Shown here piece after piece: positions 18,111-28,466 of a stretch of DNA of 64,000 bases. The notes under the pieces are model-generated. The model worked only from the letters and a program-made list of their open reading frames with translations. It had not been told where the DNA came from and did no database searches. The position numbers and the translations under genes are program-made. Source of the stretch: Tritrichomonas musculus. Taxonomy: Eukaryota; Parabasalia; Tritrichomonadida; Tritrichomonadidae. The stretch is from the NCBI GenBank assembly GCA_039105265.1, contig JAPFFF010000001.1, positions 6,510,001 to 6,574,000 of the forward strand. The letters run 5' to 3'. Position 1 is the first letter of the stretch. Every line of letters starts with the position of its first letter.

Positions 18111-21100
18111 ATGACAGAAAGCGATTCCGAAAACGAATATTCAGATAATGTTTCACTGCAAAATCGATTTCAAGTAATTCCTAGTTCAATTCCGCTCAAC
18201 TTTGCTATTTTCATGAATCCAAATCGAATGAAAGAAATTCATCTTGTCGACTCTCCTTATGGCTTCATTTCAGGACGAGATCTTCGTCTTTCAGTAAAGG
18301 TAGTCCCTAATCCAGACTGCCCACTTCAAGCTGTTCAAATTCCAAAATTACTTCAATATTCTCTCGAAGTCCAATATGACGACCCAGTTGATGTTTATGC
18401 GGTTGATTCAAAAGTTCGTGCAGAAGCTTTACAAGTTGTTCCTCTTTTTGATCCAGGGACAACTGACTACTCACAAGAATTAATTCGATATTTTCAAATT
18501 GAACCACACCCTGTTTCAATTGGATCTTCTTTTCAACTTTTCATTCAGGGATCAGTTTTAACTTTTCGAATTCTAAAAATCTTGCCAACAAATAGTTATT
18601 GCCTCACAACTCCTAAAACACGTATTGTCCTAATTAAACCATCAGCTGCTCCAAGATCAGCATTAATGCTAAGTCGTCATTTCACAGACCTTAGCATACA
18701 GACTGAAGTTAGTAATCAAGTAAGTAAGTTTATTCAATTGCCAATTATGCATCGCAGTCTTATTCAAACACTTGGCATTCAAAATTCGAACGGAGTTATT
18801 TTTTATGGAGAACCTGGAACTGGTAAAACAAGCTTACTTACAGCAATATCTCGTGAATGTAGGATTCCATATTTCTTTGTCAAAACACCAGAGCTTGTTG
18901 ATCAGTCAATGGAGCAAGCAATGGACGATTTAAGCCAATACTTTGTAGAGGCAGACTCTCATGCACCTTCCTTACTTATTTTTGATGATATTCAAGGATT
19001 GGCTTCGCCTCTTCCAGTAAATGCAGATCTCGATCAAAAGAGGCTTCATGCATTATTCATTTCTCTTCTTGACCGCATTCTTAATTCATCTTCAGGAATT
19101 GTTGTTATTGCCTCAGCAAGATCAAAATCAGAAATTGATCCATGCCTCCTCCGGTTTGGCAGATTTGCTTTTGAAGTTACCCTCAATCTCCCTGATAAGC
19201 AGCGCCGCTCAGAAATTATTAAACTTAATACAAGAGGAATGAACATCAACGAAGCTGACATTCGTTTGATTGCTGGTGCATCAACTGATGGTAAAAACTG
19301 TTTAAGCATGGAAACAATGACAAATACTGCTATTCATACAATGATTACTCAAATCACTTCAGCTGGAGGAATGAGCAAGGAATTTCCCACAGACAAAGAA
19401 ATTGTTGATGCATGCCAGAATCGTCTTCAAACTTCACACTTCCCAGTGACCATCATTGAAGATATCGGAAGTGCCACTGATGAAAATGAAAATAATATGG
19501 AAAATACTAACCAAATGAATAATGAAATTGACAATGGAAATGACAAGGACATGAATGGTGTACCACCCAATAATGGCGAAAATGCTTTTGGCTTTGGTTT
19601 TGGATTTGCAGGTAACGATAGTCCTAATGATAAAGGAGGCCAAGGAGATCATAATCCATTTGCTACTGCAAATAATGATGAAAATCAACAACAACAACAA
19701 CAACAACAGCATGCATCAAAAGATCCATTTGATGTATTTGGATCAAATGCCGGCCAACAACCTCAACCAACTCAGCCACAAGAAGATAATAAAGAAGGAT
19801 TTGGTCAATTCAGTGGTGATGCTTCGAACTTGAATATATTCGGCGCAAACAAAGATTCATCTGATATGACAACTAAAACGCCACCAATGAGCGTTAACGA
19901 TCCATTCATCTCACAAAGCAATCAAAATGATAATCAAAATCAGCCAACAGATATGTTTGGAAGACCAAAACAAGATGAAAATAATGCTTTCTCTTCTTTT
20001 GGCGGAGACCAGCAACAACCCCCAAGACAAGCAGGATCATCAGACATTTTCAGTGGTGCTCCACCTCCATCATTTGAGCAACCCCAACAACAGCCTCCTC
20101 AAGCAGCTTCAATGCAACCTTTTGCAATGCCTCCATCAGGTCAAAATGGAAACAATGGACTCGATATGTTCCGAGAACCTCAACAGCAACAAAATCAGCC
20201 GCTTCCTCAACAAGGATCAAATGACATATTTGGATCAAACCAACCAAATCCATTTAACCAACCACCTCAGCAAGAACAAAACAATGCATTTGGATCAAAT
20301 CAACCAAATTCATTTAATCAGCCACAACAACAAGGTTCAAATGATGCATTTGGATCAAATCAAACAAACCCATTCAACCAGCCACAACAGCAAGGCTCAA
20401 ACGATGCATTTGGTTCAAACCAGCCAAATTCATTTAACCAGCCACCACAAAGTCCACCTCAGCAAGGATCAAATGATGCATTTGGATCAAACCAGCCAAA
20501 CCCATTCAGCCAGCCACCACAACAAGGATCAAACGATGCATTTGGTTCAAATCAGCAAAATTCATTTAACCAGCCACCACAAAGTCCACCTCAGCAAGGA
20601 TCAAATGATGCATTTGGATCAAACCAGCCAAACCCATTCAACCAGCCACCACAACAAGGCTCAAACGATGCATTTGGTTCAAATCAGCAAAACCAATTCA
20701 ATCAACCACCTCAAAATCAACAAGGCTCCAACCAACCAAATCCATTTAACCAACCACCTCAAAATCAACAAGTTCCAAATGATGCATTTGGATCAAATCA
20801 ACAAAACCAATTCAACCAGCCACCACAAAATCAACAAGCTCCAAACGATATATTTGGATCTAATCAACAAAATCAATTCAATCAACCACCTCAAAATCAG
20901 CAAGGCTCAAACGATGTATTTGGATCAAACCAACAAAATCAATTCAATCAATCACCACAGCAAGGCTCACACGATATATTTGGATCAAATCAGCAAAACC
21001 AATTCAATCAACAACCTCAAAATCAACAAGGCTCCAACCAACCAAATCCATTCAATCAACCACCGCAACAAGGCTCAAACGATGCAATTGGTTCAAATCA

Positions 21101-22427
21101 GCCAAATCCATTTAACCAGCCACCACAAAATCAACAAGTTCCAAATGATGCATTTGGATCAAACCAACAAAATCAATTCAATCAACCACCACAGCAAGGC
21201 TCACACGATATATTTGGATCTAGTCAACAAAATCAATTCAATCAGCCACCTCAAAATCAACAAACTCCAAACGATGTATTTGGATCTAATCAACAAAATC
21301 AATTCAATCAACCACCACAGCAAGGCTCAAACGATATATTTGGATCAAACCAACCAAATCCATTTAACCAACCACCTCAAAATCAACAAGGCTCCAACCA
21401 ACCAAATCCATTCAATCAGCCACCTCAAAATCAACAAACTCCAAACGATGTATTTGGCTCCAACCAGCAAAATCAATTTAATAAACCACCACAGCAACAA
21501 GGCTCAAATCAACAAAATCTATTTGGACAACCTCAGCAAGATCAACAAGCTTCAAGCCAACCACCACTATTCGGGCAACAGCCTCAGAACTTATTTAATC
21601 AACCACAAAATCAGTTTTCAAATGCAAATCAAGATCCATTTGGATCAAGCCAAATAAATCAGTTCCAACAGCAAACAGGATCTGCTGATATATTTGACTC
21701 AAATCAACAAAGCAATCTATTCGGCGGCCAACAGCAAGCTCATTCTACAGATAATTCCTTCCAACAGAATCAGTCAAATCTATTCCAGCCACAACAACAA
21801 CAAAATCAATTTTCATCATTCCAACAGCAGCCGCAACAACAACAACAACAAAATCAATTTTCGTCATTCCAACAACAACCACAGCAACAACAACAAAATC
21901 AATTTTCTTCTTATCAACAGCAATCGAACCAGCTGAATCAATTTTCATCTTTCCAATCCCAAACGCCACCACAAAACCCATACAAGTCATACAATTCTTC
22001 TTTCCCAACCCAAACCCAAACCCAAAATCAACAATCATTCAGCAATGATCCTTTCAATATTCCTCCTCAACAACCTCAATATGGATCAACCTATTTTGGA
22101 TTCAATAACAACAATCAAGGAAACAACAACAATAACGGATTTATGAATGGTCAAGATCCATTCAATCAACCTCAACAACAATTTAACAATAATGGTAATT
22201 ATTCTTACGGAGGAATGGGAATGCAATATAACAACGATCCTTTCAATGCTCCTCCTCCTCAATATGGAATGCAACAACAACAACAATATGGAAACCAACA
22301 GCAGCAATTTGGTTCTGGCGGGTTTGGTGGTTCTGGCGGCTTTGCTCAACCTGGCCAACAACAACAACAAAATAATAAGAAGAATCAACCTGATATTTTT
22401 GCAAGATTTGATCCTTTGAAGAAATAA
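18111..22427 (+). CDS. p97/Cdc48-like AAA ATPase with long NPF/DPF/FG-repeat Q/N-rich tail
   Basis: A 1438-residue protein with three parts. Residues about 25-180 resemble the p97/Cdc48 N domain; VSIGSSFQLFIQGSVLTFRI then SYCLTTPKT parallels the p97 segment around its VRGGMR. Residues about 225-420 form a single AAA module: Walker A GEPGTGKTS at 233-241, Walker B LLIFDDIQ with DD in place of DE, and an RFGRF arginine finger near 350. From about 455 to the end comes a Gln/Asn/Pro-rich tail of repeats such as QPNPFNQPPQ and GSNDAFGSN. It has about ten NPF (EH-domain ligand) and six DPF (adaptor-ear ligand) motifs, plus many FG pairs. The usual second AAA ring of p97 is absent. The tail suggests a link to endocytic coats; the FG pairs leave a nucleoporin-like role possible. 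Confidence 0.75.
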   Translation: MTESDSENEYSDNVSLQNRFQVIPSSIPLNFAIFMNPNRMKEIHLVDSPYGFISGRDLRLSVKVVPNPDCPLQAVQIPKLLQYSLEVQYDDPVDVYAVDSKVRAEALQVVPLFDPGTTDYSQELIRYFQIEPHPVSIGSSFQLFIQGSVLTFRILKILPTNSYCLTTPKTRIVLIKPSAAPRSALMLSRHFTDLSIQTEVSNQVSKFIQLPIMHRSLIQTLGIQNSNGVIFYGEPGTGKTSLLTAISRECRIPYFFVKTPELVDQSMEQAMDDLSQYFVEADSHAPSLLIFDDIQGLASPLPVNADLDQKRLHALFISLLDRILNSSSGIVVIASARSKSEIDPCLLRFGRFAFEVTLNLPDKQRRSEIIKLNTRGMNINEADIRLIAGASTDGKNCLSMETMTNTAIHTMITQITSAGGMSKEFPTDKEIVDACQNRLQTSHFPVTIIEDIGSATDENENNMENTNQMNNEIDNGNDKDMNGVPPNNGENAFGFGFGFAGNDSPNDKGGQGDHNPFATANNDENQQQQQQQQHASKDPFDVFGSNAGQQPQPTQPQEDNKEGFGQFSGDASNLNIFGANKDSSDMTTKTPPMSVNDPFISQSNQNDNQNQPTDMFGRPKQDENNAFSSFGGDQQQPPRQAGSSDIFSGAPPPSFEQPQQQPPQAASMQPFAMPPSGQNGNNGLDMFREPQQQQNQPLPQQGSNDIFGSNQPNPFNQPPQQEQNNAFGSNQPNSFNQPQQQGSNDAFGSNQTNPFNQPQQQGSNDAFGSNQPNSFNQPPQSPPQQGSNDAFGSNQPNPFSQPPQQGSNDAFGSNQQNSFNQPPQSPPQQGSNDAFGSNQPNPFNQPPQQGSNDAFGSNQQNQFNQPPQNQQGSNQPNPFNQPPQNQQVPNDAFGSNQQNQFNQPPQNQQAPNDIFGSNQQNQFNQPPQNQQGSNDVFGSNQQNQFNQSPQQGSHDIFGSNQQNQFNQQPQNQQGSNQPNPFNQPPQQGSNDAIGSNQPNPFNQPPQNQQVPNDAFGSNQQNQFNQPPQQGSHDIFGSSQQNQFNQPPQNQQTPNDVFGSNQQNQFNQPPQQGSNDIFGSNQPNPFNQPPQNQQGSNQPNPFNQPPQNQQTPNDVFGSNQQNQFNKPPQQQGSNQQNLFGQPQQDQQASSQPPLFGQQPQNLFNQPQNQFSNANQDPFGSSQINQFQQQTGSADIFDSNQQSNLFGGQQQAHSTDNSFQQNQSNLFQPQQQQNQFSSFQQQPQQQQQQNQFSSFQQQPQQQQQNQFSSYQQQSNQLNQFSSFQSQTPPQNPYKSYNSSFPTQTQTQNQQSFSNDPFNIPPQQPQYGSTYFGFNNNNQGNNNNNGFMNGQDPFNQPQQQFNNNGNYSYGGMGMQYNNDPFNAPPPQYGMQQQQQYGNQQQQFGSGGFGGSGGFAQPGQQQQQNNKKNQPDIFARFDPLKK
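20200..21520 (+). repeat. Imperfect tandem coding repeats in the AAA gene tail
   Basis: Degenerate units of roughly 20-30 codons encode GSND(A/I/V)FGSNQ(P/Q)N(P/Q)FNQPPQ(N)Q. Neighbouring units are nearly identical at the DNA level, so the stretch has grown by recent duplication and probably varies in length between strains. Confidence 0.85.
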
Positions 22428-22663
22428 TTATGATTTATTATTTTATAATATTTTTATATAAGAATACGAGAGTAAACAACTTCGATTGTGTTGAATTCCT
22501 GACTTATTTTTATTCTATCTTTTTTTTTTTTTTTTTTTTTTTTTAAAACTTTTTCGATTTTCTTTTGTGATTATAGATAAGATGCTTTTTTTTTTAAGTT
22601 GATATTGAATTTTGAATTGTATAAGGTCAATTTTTTCAATAAGACAAAAGCATAAGATTTCGA
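22428..22663. other. Spacer with 25-base T tract
   Basis: A run of T at 22520-22544 lies between the AAA gene and the RIC1-like gene. No other signal was seen. Confidence 0.6.
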
Positions 22664-25216
22664 ATGACTCTCTTTTATAGTATTATTACAAGACCAGCTT
22701 CAGGACCAGCTGTAAATTTTACAATTTCACCAAATGGAAAAATTCTTTTGGTCTTATCGCCTGGTTCAGTTAACTTGTTAGCATCAAATGAAGTTCAAGC
22801 CCGTGTTCTTGGACATTTTCAATTAAATCAATCTCAGAAAGATGAATATGGATCATTACTTTATAGTTCTTGGTTATCAGATACTTCTTTTATATGCTTT
22901 TCATCGAAAGGCCACGTTTTACTTTGCTTTATTACAATTGGTGAAAATACATTAAAAATAACATTAAAAATGGCAATTACTTCAGAACCTGGTTCTACTT
23001 TCACCTCAGCTACTGGTTATAACGAATATTTATTTGGTGGCGACAATAAAGGGAGACTTCTTATAATGTCGTACAAGCTTGCTTCAACATATATACATGA
23101 AATTTGCAATATTCCTCTAAAGAAAATTTATATATTAGAAACAAAGGGCTATATCCAATCTGAAGATGATTCTATTTATGTGTTTGATATAGAGCCTGAC
23201 ATTTATACAAATCCAGATTACAAAATCGAGCCAATAAAATTAGATTTCAAAGCTAATGTTATGACAACTTGCGCTTCATATGTCTTTATTTGCGGAAACG
23301 ATAACAAATTTTATTATTGTAAACCATCTGTTGATAAGGAATTCAAAACAATTGACTCAACTTTTAAAGTTTCATCAATTGCTCCTTTAAATGATGATAA
23401 AAAGTGTGTTTACCTTGCAGGACCATCTCGTATTTCTGTCTTCAATTTTGTTCAACAAACATTAACTGATATGGAACGTTCAAATTTACCAGATATTTTT
23501 GCGTTTGCAGTATCTTCAGGACTTATTTACATATCAAATTCAAAAGGAATCTATATATACGAGCTTCTCAAACAGCAGGATGGATGCTTCTTCACCCAGA
23601 CAGCTGTTTACGAAACAAGATTGCTTAGCAGTGGAGTTGCTTGTATTTGCCATACCCTTCCAGATAAAATACTAAATCATATTAAGGGAATAAAACTTGC
23701 AGCTTTTAGTAAAACGCATATAGCATGCATCGGTATCAACAAAAACCTTTCAATTTATAATCTTTCTAATGATCAATGGTTTACCCCAACTCATCCAGAT
23801 ATAGACCCAATAATGATGACTTGGTGTGGTTTAGATCTCTGTATTGTTGATTATGCTAAAGGTGTTTATTCTGTCAAATTGTTGAAGGCAGACATGAAGA
23901 CTGGATTTGAGATGGGACCTTCTTCTGATTTACCTGCAAAGCCTTATACATTATCCTCATATTATTCTATTATCACTCTTTCTCTACCAAATCAAATTGT
24001 ATTAATGCGAAAAGATTTCAAAATTATTCGAATTCAGACGCAATTCTCAGCAATTAAAATAATACCATTTTCTTCATACGACTATATATTTGCTCTCCTC
24101 ATGGACAAATCTTTAATTGCTGTTAAACCCCGCGATCCAAATGCTATAACAATTGCCAATGATGTAGTCAACTTTTTTGTTGACGAAAGTCTTAATACTT
24201 TAACATTTGCTACATCAAAAGAAGCTAAAGAGCTGTCATACTGTTTCATTGATAAACCGACTGATATTTTCAAAATTGGTAAATACGACGGCTTTCCAAT
24301 TCACCAATTTGATACATTACCAATGGTTGTTCAAGTTCTCGGTACAGACTTATTGCATCCGTTCTTTTCAGAATTCAATTATAATGTTTATATACAAAAA
24401 ATTAAAATAGCGTATAAATTCCTAGGACCACTTCGCGATTATAGTAGATTTACATCAATTGTTACAAAGCTTGCTTCTCAGCTTATTACCACCAAAACTA
24501 ATAAAGATGAACTTAAAGATACAATTGATTTCATGAAACACTACCCAGAAATATTTGGAAATAAAACATCAGATTACTTTGCCTTTTTAACTGTTTCAGA
24601 AAAGAAAGAAAATGGCAATTTGACAGTTTTTGAATCAAAAACAAACGCCTTTTTCAATGCTTATAATCTATTACAAATCATTATGGAAGAAGAAGGACAA
24701 AACGTTGCTTATCCAGCTGCAATCCTGCTTCTCCATCAAAATCTTGAAAACGATTCATATGTTGTCAAGATTCTTACCTTCTTAAAACCAGTTATTACAC
24801 GTGAAGAAGGAATCTCTGACGAACTCATTAAGTATTTAGAAGAATCTGTGATTCAATGCTTTGTTAGTTTACTTCATAAATATCGTCCAGATATGGCATT
24901 ACTATATGCTAAACGATTTAATAGACCTCTTTCAGAATTTGTGAAAAGTGAAAAATCAGTTGATTCATCTTTCAGCGTTATAACTATTATCGATAAAATT
25001 GAGGAACTAATGAAATCTGGAAAAATGAGCCAAAAAGCACTAAATAAGTTACAAGTACAAATGATGAGAGCAAATTGGGTTCGTTGGCTTTGCGCTTGCT
25101 TAGCAATTAATGATAGAAAGAAAGATTTACTCCTCGTTTTAAGTAAAAGGCCAAAAGTCAGAGAGGAAATTGCTAATTCTGAGAAATGGAAGCATTTATT
25201 AGAAGAATCGGCTTAA
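22664..25216 (+). CDS. RIC1-like protein (Rab6/Ypt6 GEF subunit candidate)
   Basis: This 850-residue protein has a beta-propeller-like N-terminal half and a helical C-terminal half. Near the N terminus LGHFQLNQSQKDEYGSLLYS then WLSDTSFICFSSKGHVLLCF follows the RIC1 layout, in which a short linker precedes a WRPDS-like strand and a GYLLF-like strand. Around 685-710 NVAYPAAILLLHQNLEND resembles the RIC1-domain helix containing YLLILQNLE. Ric1-Rgp1 activates Rab6/Ypt6 at the Golgi. The resemblance is by pattern only, and another WD40/alpha-solenoid trafficking protein is possible. It follows the AAA/NPF gene in the same direction. Confidence 0.5.
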   Translation: MTLFYSIITRPASGPAVNFTISPNGKILLVLSPGSVNLLASNEVQARVLGHFQLNQSQKDEYGSLLYSSWLSDTSFICFSSKGHVLLCFITIGENTLKITLKMAITSEPGSTFTSATGYNEYLFGGDNKGRLLIMSYKLASTYIHEICNIPLKKIYILETKGYIQSEDDSIYVFDIEPDIYTNPDYKIEPIKLDFKANVMTTCASYVFICGNDNKFYYCKPSVDKEFKTIDSTFKVSSIAPLNDDKKCVYLAGPSRISVFNFVQQTLTDMERSNLPDIFAFAVSSGLIYISNSKGIYIYELLKQQDGCFFTQTAVYETRLLSSGVACICHTLPDKILNHIKGIKLAAFSKTHIACIGINKNLSIYNLSNDQWFTPTHPDIDPIMMTWCGLDLCIVDYAKGVYSVKLLKADMKTGFEMGPSSDLPAKPYTLSSYYSIITLSLPNQIVLMRKDFKIIRIQTQFSAIKIIPFSSYDYIFALLMDKSLIAVKPRDPNAITIANDVVNFFVDESLNTLTFATSKEAKELSYCFIDKPTDIFKIGKYDGFPIHQFDTLPMVVQVLGTDLLHPFFSEFNYNVYIQKIKIAYKFLGPLRDYSRFTSIVTKLASQLITTKTNKDELKDTIDFMKHYPEIFGNKTSDYFAFLTVSEKKENGNLTVFESKTNAFFNAYNLLQIIMEEEGQNVAYPAAILLLHQNLENDSYVVKILTFLKPVITREEGISDELIKYLEESVIQCFVSLLHKYRPDMALLYAKRFNRPLSEFVKSEKSVDSSFSVITIIDKIEELMKSGKMSQKALNKLQVQMMRANWVRWLCACLAINDRKKDLLLVLSKRPKVREEIANSEKWKHLLEESA

Positions 25217-26418
25217 AGCATATAAATTATTTTTGTTATACTCCAAAATTTGGATAATATTTTCATTATTCATACTAAAATACAAGATGATTATATAACT
25301 AATTGTTTACTATTTCTCAATATTATTATTTATTATTCCTACAACACAACACCAGTGGAAATAATATTTTTATTAATTATGAAAATTAAAAAACTATAAA
25401 GTGCGTCCACAATTAAGAAAGTATTTTTTGAATAAGCTCATAGAAATATTGAATGAGTTTTCACAATTTTATCTTTCCTAATATTTGACACACTTTATTT
25501 TATTAATATTAAAACTAATTTTTTTGTCCAGAATCTTGATGAGTTACATTAATATGAAGCATATTTTTTGAAATTATGATAATTTAGTAATTTTTTTAAC
25601 TATCAAGACATTTTCTCAATTTTTTTTTATGAAAAAGTTTTATTTCATCTTTTCAAATCATAATTCTTTATTGAATTTTCTATTTTTTATTTTGATGTGA
25701 ATATTGTTATTTTTTTTGTTTGTTTTGCAAATTTAATAAAATTTTATCAAGACAGTATAAAAAACGTTTTTTTTTTTTTTTTATACCGTTATGAATAACA
25801 AATGGAATGAGAAAAAAAAATAAGCAGTTTAGTGTATTTCTTTATATTAATAATGCATGTTTGAAATTCCAAATGCCATAATTGATAATTATTAAAAATG
25901 ATTATTACAATAATTCGTCTTTGCATTGATAAATATTTATTACTTCTGAAATTAATCTTTAACCCATAATTCTAGAACTTAACTCTATTAACATCGATTT
26001 GTTGTTAAAAAGTCAAGTAATAATTAAAATTGTGAAAATTGTTAATGTTAATTCACTTTTTAATCTATTCAATCTTTTGAAAGAAAAAAATGAACGATCA
26101 TGTATTCAAAGCAAATAGAATTTTCGCAAATTTGAATTTCATTCATTTTTTCTATAGACGGATTTATAATCACACAAACAATTTTAGGGAGTTGATAACG
26201 CGATGATGAAAATTTTCATTTTTTTTATGAAAATCATTTTATTCACATCATTTTAAAAATAGGAAAACAATGATTTAATGAATGACCTAATTGTGATGTA
26301 ATACATTCAAATATTTGATATAAAAATTGATTTTTGAAATGTTTTTAACTTTTTATGTATTTAAATATCAAAATCCTTATCACAAATAATTGAATGAGCA
26401 AATGAATATATCACTTTT
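25217..26418. other. Long A+T-rich spacer
   Basis: About 1.2 kb without a credible gene. It contains the 97-bp mini-element at 25399-25495, a T tract near 25769-25783, and otherwise only A+T-rich sequence. Confidence 0.6.
25399..25495. mobile_element. 97-bp TA-flanked mini inverted-repeat element
   Basis: The left end AAGTGCGTCCACAATTAAG and the right end read on the other strand (AAGTGTGTCAAATATTAGG) match at about 19 of 24 positions over their outer parts. Both are flanked by TA (25397-25398 and 25496-25497), as for Tc1/mariner insertions. There is no coding capacity. The arms are imperfect, so it is either old or a chance A+T-rich palindrome. Confidence 0.4.
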
Positions 26419-27420
26419 ATGATTAAAGAAAAGGAAAAATGGGCTTTTCTAAACGATTCTCTTTTCAATATACCCTCTTTAAATAATAGTTTAATATCAT
26501 TGTCTTCATCACAAATAAAGTCGTCAACTGAAAATAACATCAATTTGTCCAACTCTAATAATCTACCTAACTTTTCTACTCTTCATTCAGATCATCTATT
26601 TCCAGCAAATTTAACATATGAACCAGATCCTCAGTTTTTTCAAACACAACAGATAACTATCACTGTAACCTATGCAAATTACTCTAATACTCCTAGACGT
26701 TCTGAAACCATAAAAGTTAGCATGACAGATTGTCCAATATCTTTATGCCATGGTATTGATTCATCAAGTTGTGCTGATAATGGTTTGTTAAATAACCAAC
26801 TTCCATGCTTCACATCACAATCTAATTTCAAGATTATTTTTGAAGGACGAGTTTTATCTCCAGCTTTATCATTTGCTTTTCAAGGTGTTAAAGATGGAAG
26901 TGAATTGCTTGTAATTCATGGTAATCAGAATTCTTCAACCTCTAATATTGAAAGATCAGACAAATTTTTAACCCCAAATCAAATCATTGCCAAAAGATTT
27001 CTTACTAATGGCAAAAGAAAAAATATAATGAATCATCTGCACCAACGATTTGATAAACAATGGGGTAATAAGTTTCGTGATTCTGATTCAGTTTTTGAAC
27101 AAATTAAAGATTCAATTGATCCTACAACTGCTGGAGAATCAGCGAGGCTCTCAGATATAAAACGTCTGCGAGCCGAAGAAAATAATAATACTTATCAGAA
27201 AGTTTGTCAACGTTTCCAAAAAATAGAATCAAGTAATGATAATTTTCCTAATTATTCCATTCCAACAATTGTTCCTGGAAAGCAATCAGAACCCTCTTCA
27301 TCTCCTCTCCCAGGTTTAAGGGAAGAACAATATCAACCAAACAATTTTTCTATCATGATGATAAATGTTCAATCACCAAATTTATGTAGAAGTAAGATTT
27401 TCTCTGATGAATTATTCTAA
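26419..27420 (+). CDS. Hypothetical protein with ubiquitin-like fold candidate
   Basis: A 333-residue protein with a Ser/Asn-rich N-terminal 75 residues. A segment at about 78-175 has alternating strands (QQITITVTYANY..., ETIKVSMTD, FKIIFEGRVLSPALSFAFQGVKDGSELLVI). Its close, G-V-K-D-G-S-E-L-L-V-I, is the usual last strand pair of ubiquitin-like domains. The C-terminal 150 residues are charged and low in structure. No catalytic motif or membrane segment is seen. Without a database search it stays hypothetical. Confidence 0.6.
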   Translation: MIKEKEKWAFLNDSLFNIPSLNNSLISLSSSQIKSSTENNINLSNSNNLPNFSTLHSDHLFPANLTYEPDPQFFQTQQITITVTYANYSNTPRRSETIKVSMTDCPISLCHGIDSSSCADNGLLNNQLPCFTSQSNFKIIFEGRVLSPALSFAFQGVKDGSELLVIHGNQNSSTSNIERSDKFLTPNQIIAKRFLTNGKRKNIMNHLHQRFDKQWGNKFRDSDSVFEQIKDSIDPTTAGESARLSDIKRLRAEENNNTYQKVCQRFQKIESSNDNFPNYSIPTIVPGKQSEPSSSPLPGLREEQYQPNNFSIMMINVQSPNLCRSKIFSDELF

Positions 27421-28466
27421 TTTAACAAGAAAATATTAATTGATTATTATCAATTTAATAATTTTATTTCAAACTTTATAGCGAAATCTGTCAACACAAG
27501 ATGATGACAGGAAATTACGGACTGCTTTTTTTAGAAAGAAATTTCTTTCTTTTTAACTATTTTAGTATTAAATAAGCTTATTTTTATAAATTTTTGAGGT
27601 TTTATACTATTCAATTCTACTTTTTGAAACTAATTCAATGCTGAAGGAAATCCTTACCAAATGTAAAAAAAGTAAAAAAAAAGATTAACATCCAGCTAAG
27701 TTTTGAATTTATGAAAATGAACTAAAGGAAATAATCAAATGCGTTTAAGAACAGTACAAATTCAGAAAGCACATTAAATATAAATAATTGAAAAATTTTA
27801 TATAAAAAATAAAGTTAAGAATTTAAATCTGGTTTATTATCAAATTAAAACTTTTTCTTAAATTTACTTTTCATAAAAATCTGACTTCTTCATTTTCTCT
27901 TTTCGAGCATTTCAAGATTTGTCATTTGATTAGTTATTCAGTGAAAAACTTATTCACTTTTAGACTCTTCAATTCCATTATAATTTTAGTTTTAAATAAA
28001 GCCCAATATTCATTGTTTTGGTTCAAAGTCAGAAATTTATATTTTGATAAGGAGACCGTTAATTATTTGTGAAAAAAAAATTCTCTGAAAAAGTCGATGA
28101 ATATTGGGATGAAGTAAGAAAGTGAAATATGACTTTGGGTCTTTTATAAAATTTCTAATTTCATGGCAAGATTGTGAAATAAATGCGCTTGCTTTCATAA
28201 CAGATTACTTTTGCATACATGCTCTTTTGAATCTTTGTCACATAATTTGATTTTCCTTTTTTAACAGTTAAATTATAACAAATCAAGTGCTTGAAATAAA
28301 TTTATGGCATGGAAATGATAAAACAATTAAATTTAAACAGTTTTCATAAACAACATATTCGGTTTAATCATATTTGGTTAACGGAATATTATTAACCAAT
28401 GAATATTTTTTTTTTTTTTTTTTTGAAATATAGCTTATACGACCATTTTTTTTTTGAAATTATCTA
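27421..28466. other. Long A+T-rich spacer with palindromes
   Basis: There is no credible gene. It holds a perfect 18-base palindrome (AGAAAGAAATTTCTTTCT at 27533-27550). It also holds an interleaved pair of inverted repeats: CCCAATATTCAT 28002-28013 with ATGAATATTGGG 28097-28108, and CAAAGTC 28024-28030 with GACTTTG 28131-28137. Confidence 0.5.

Noticed and set aside
19927-21657. 576-codon open frame overlapping the AAA gene tail
   Set aside because: It is a +1-frame shadow of the Gln/Asn-rich repeats (low-complexity LNQ/HLTNH strings); the p97-like frame is the real one.
27533-27550. Perfect 18-base palindrome AGAAAGAAATTTCTTTCT
   Set aside because: Low-complexity purine/pyrimidine sequence without flanking repeats or a nearby gene start; recorded only in the spacer note.
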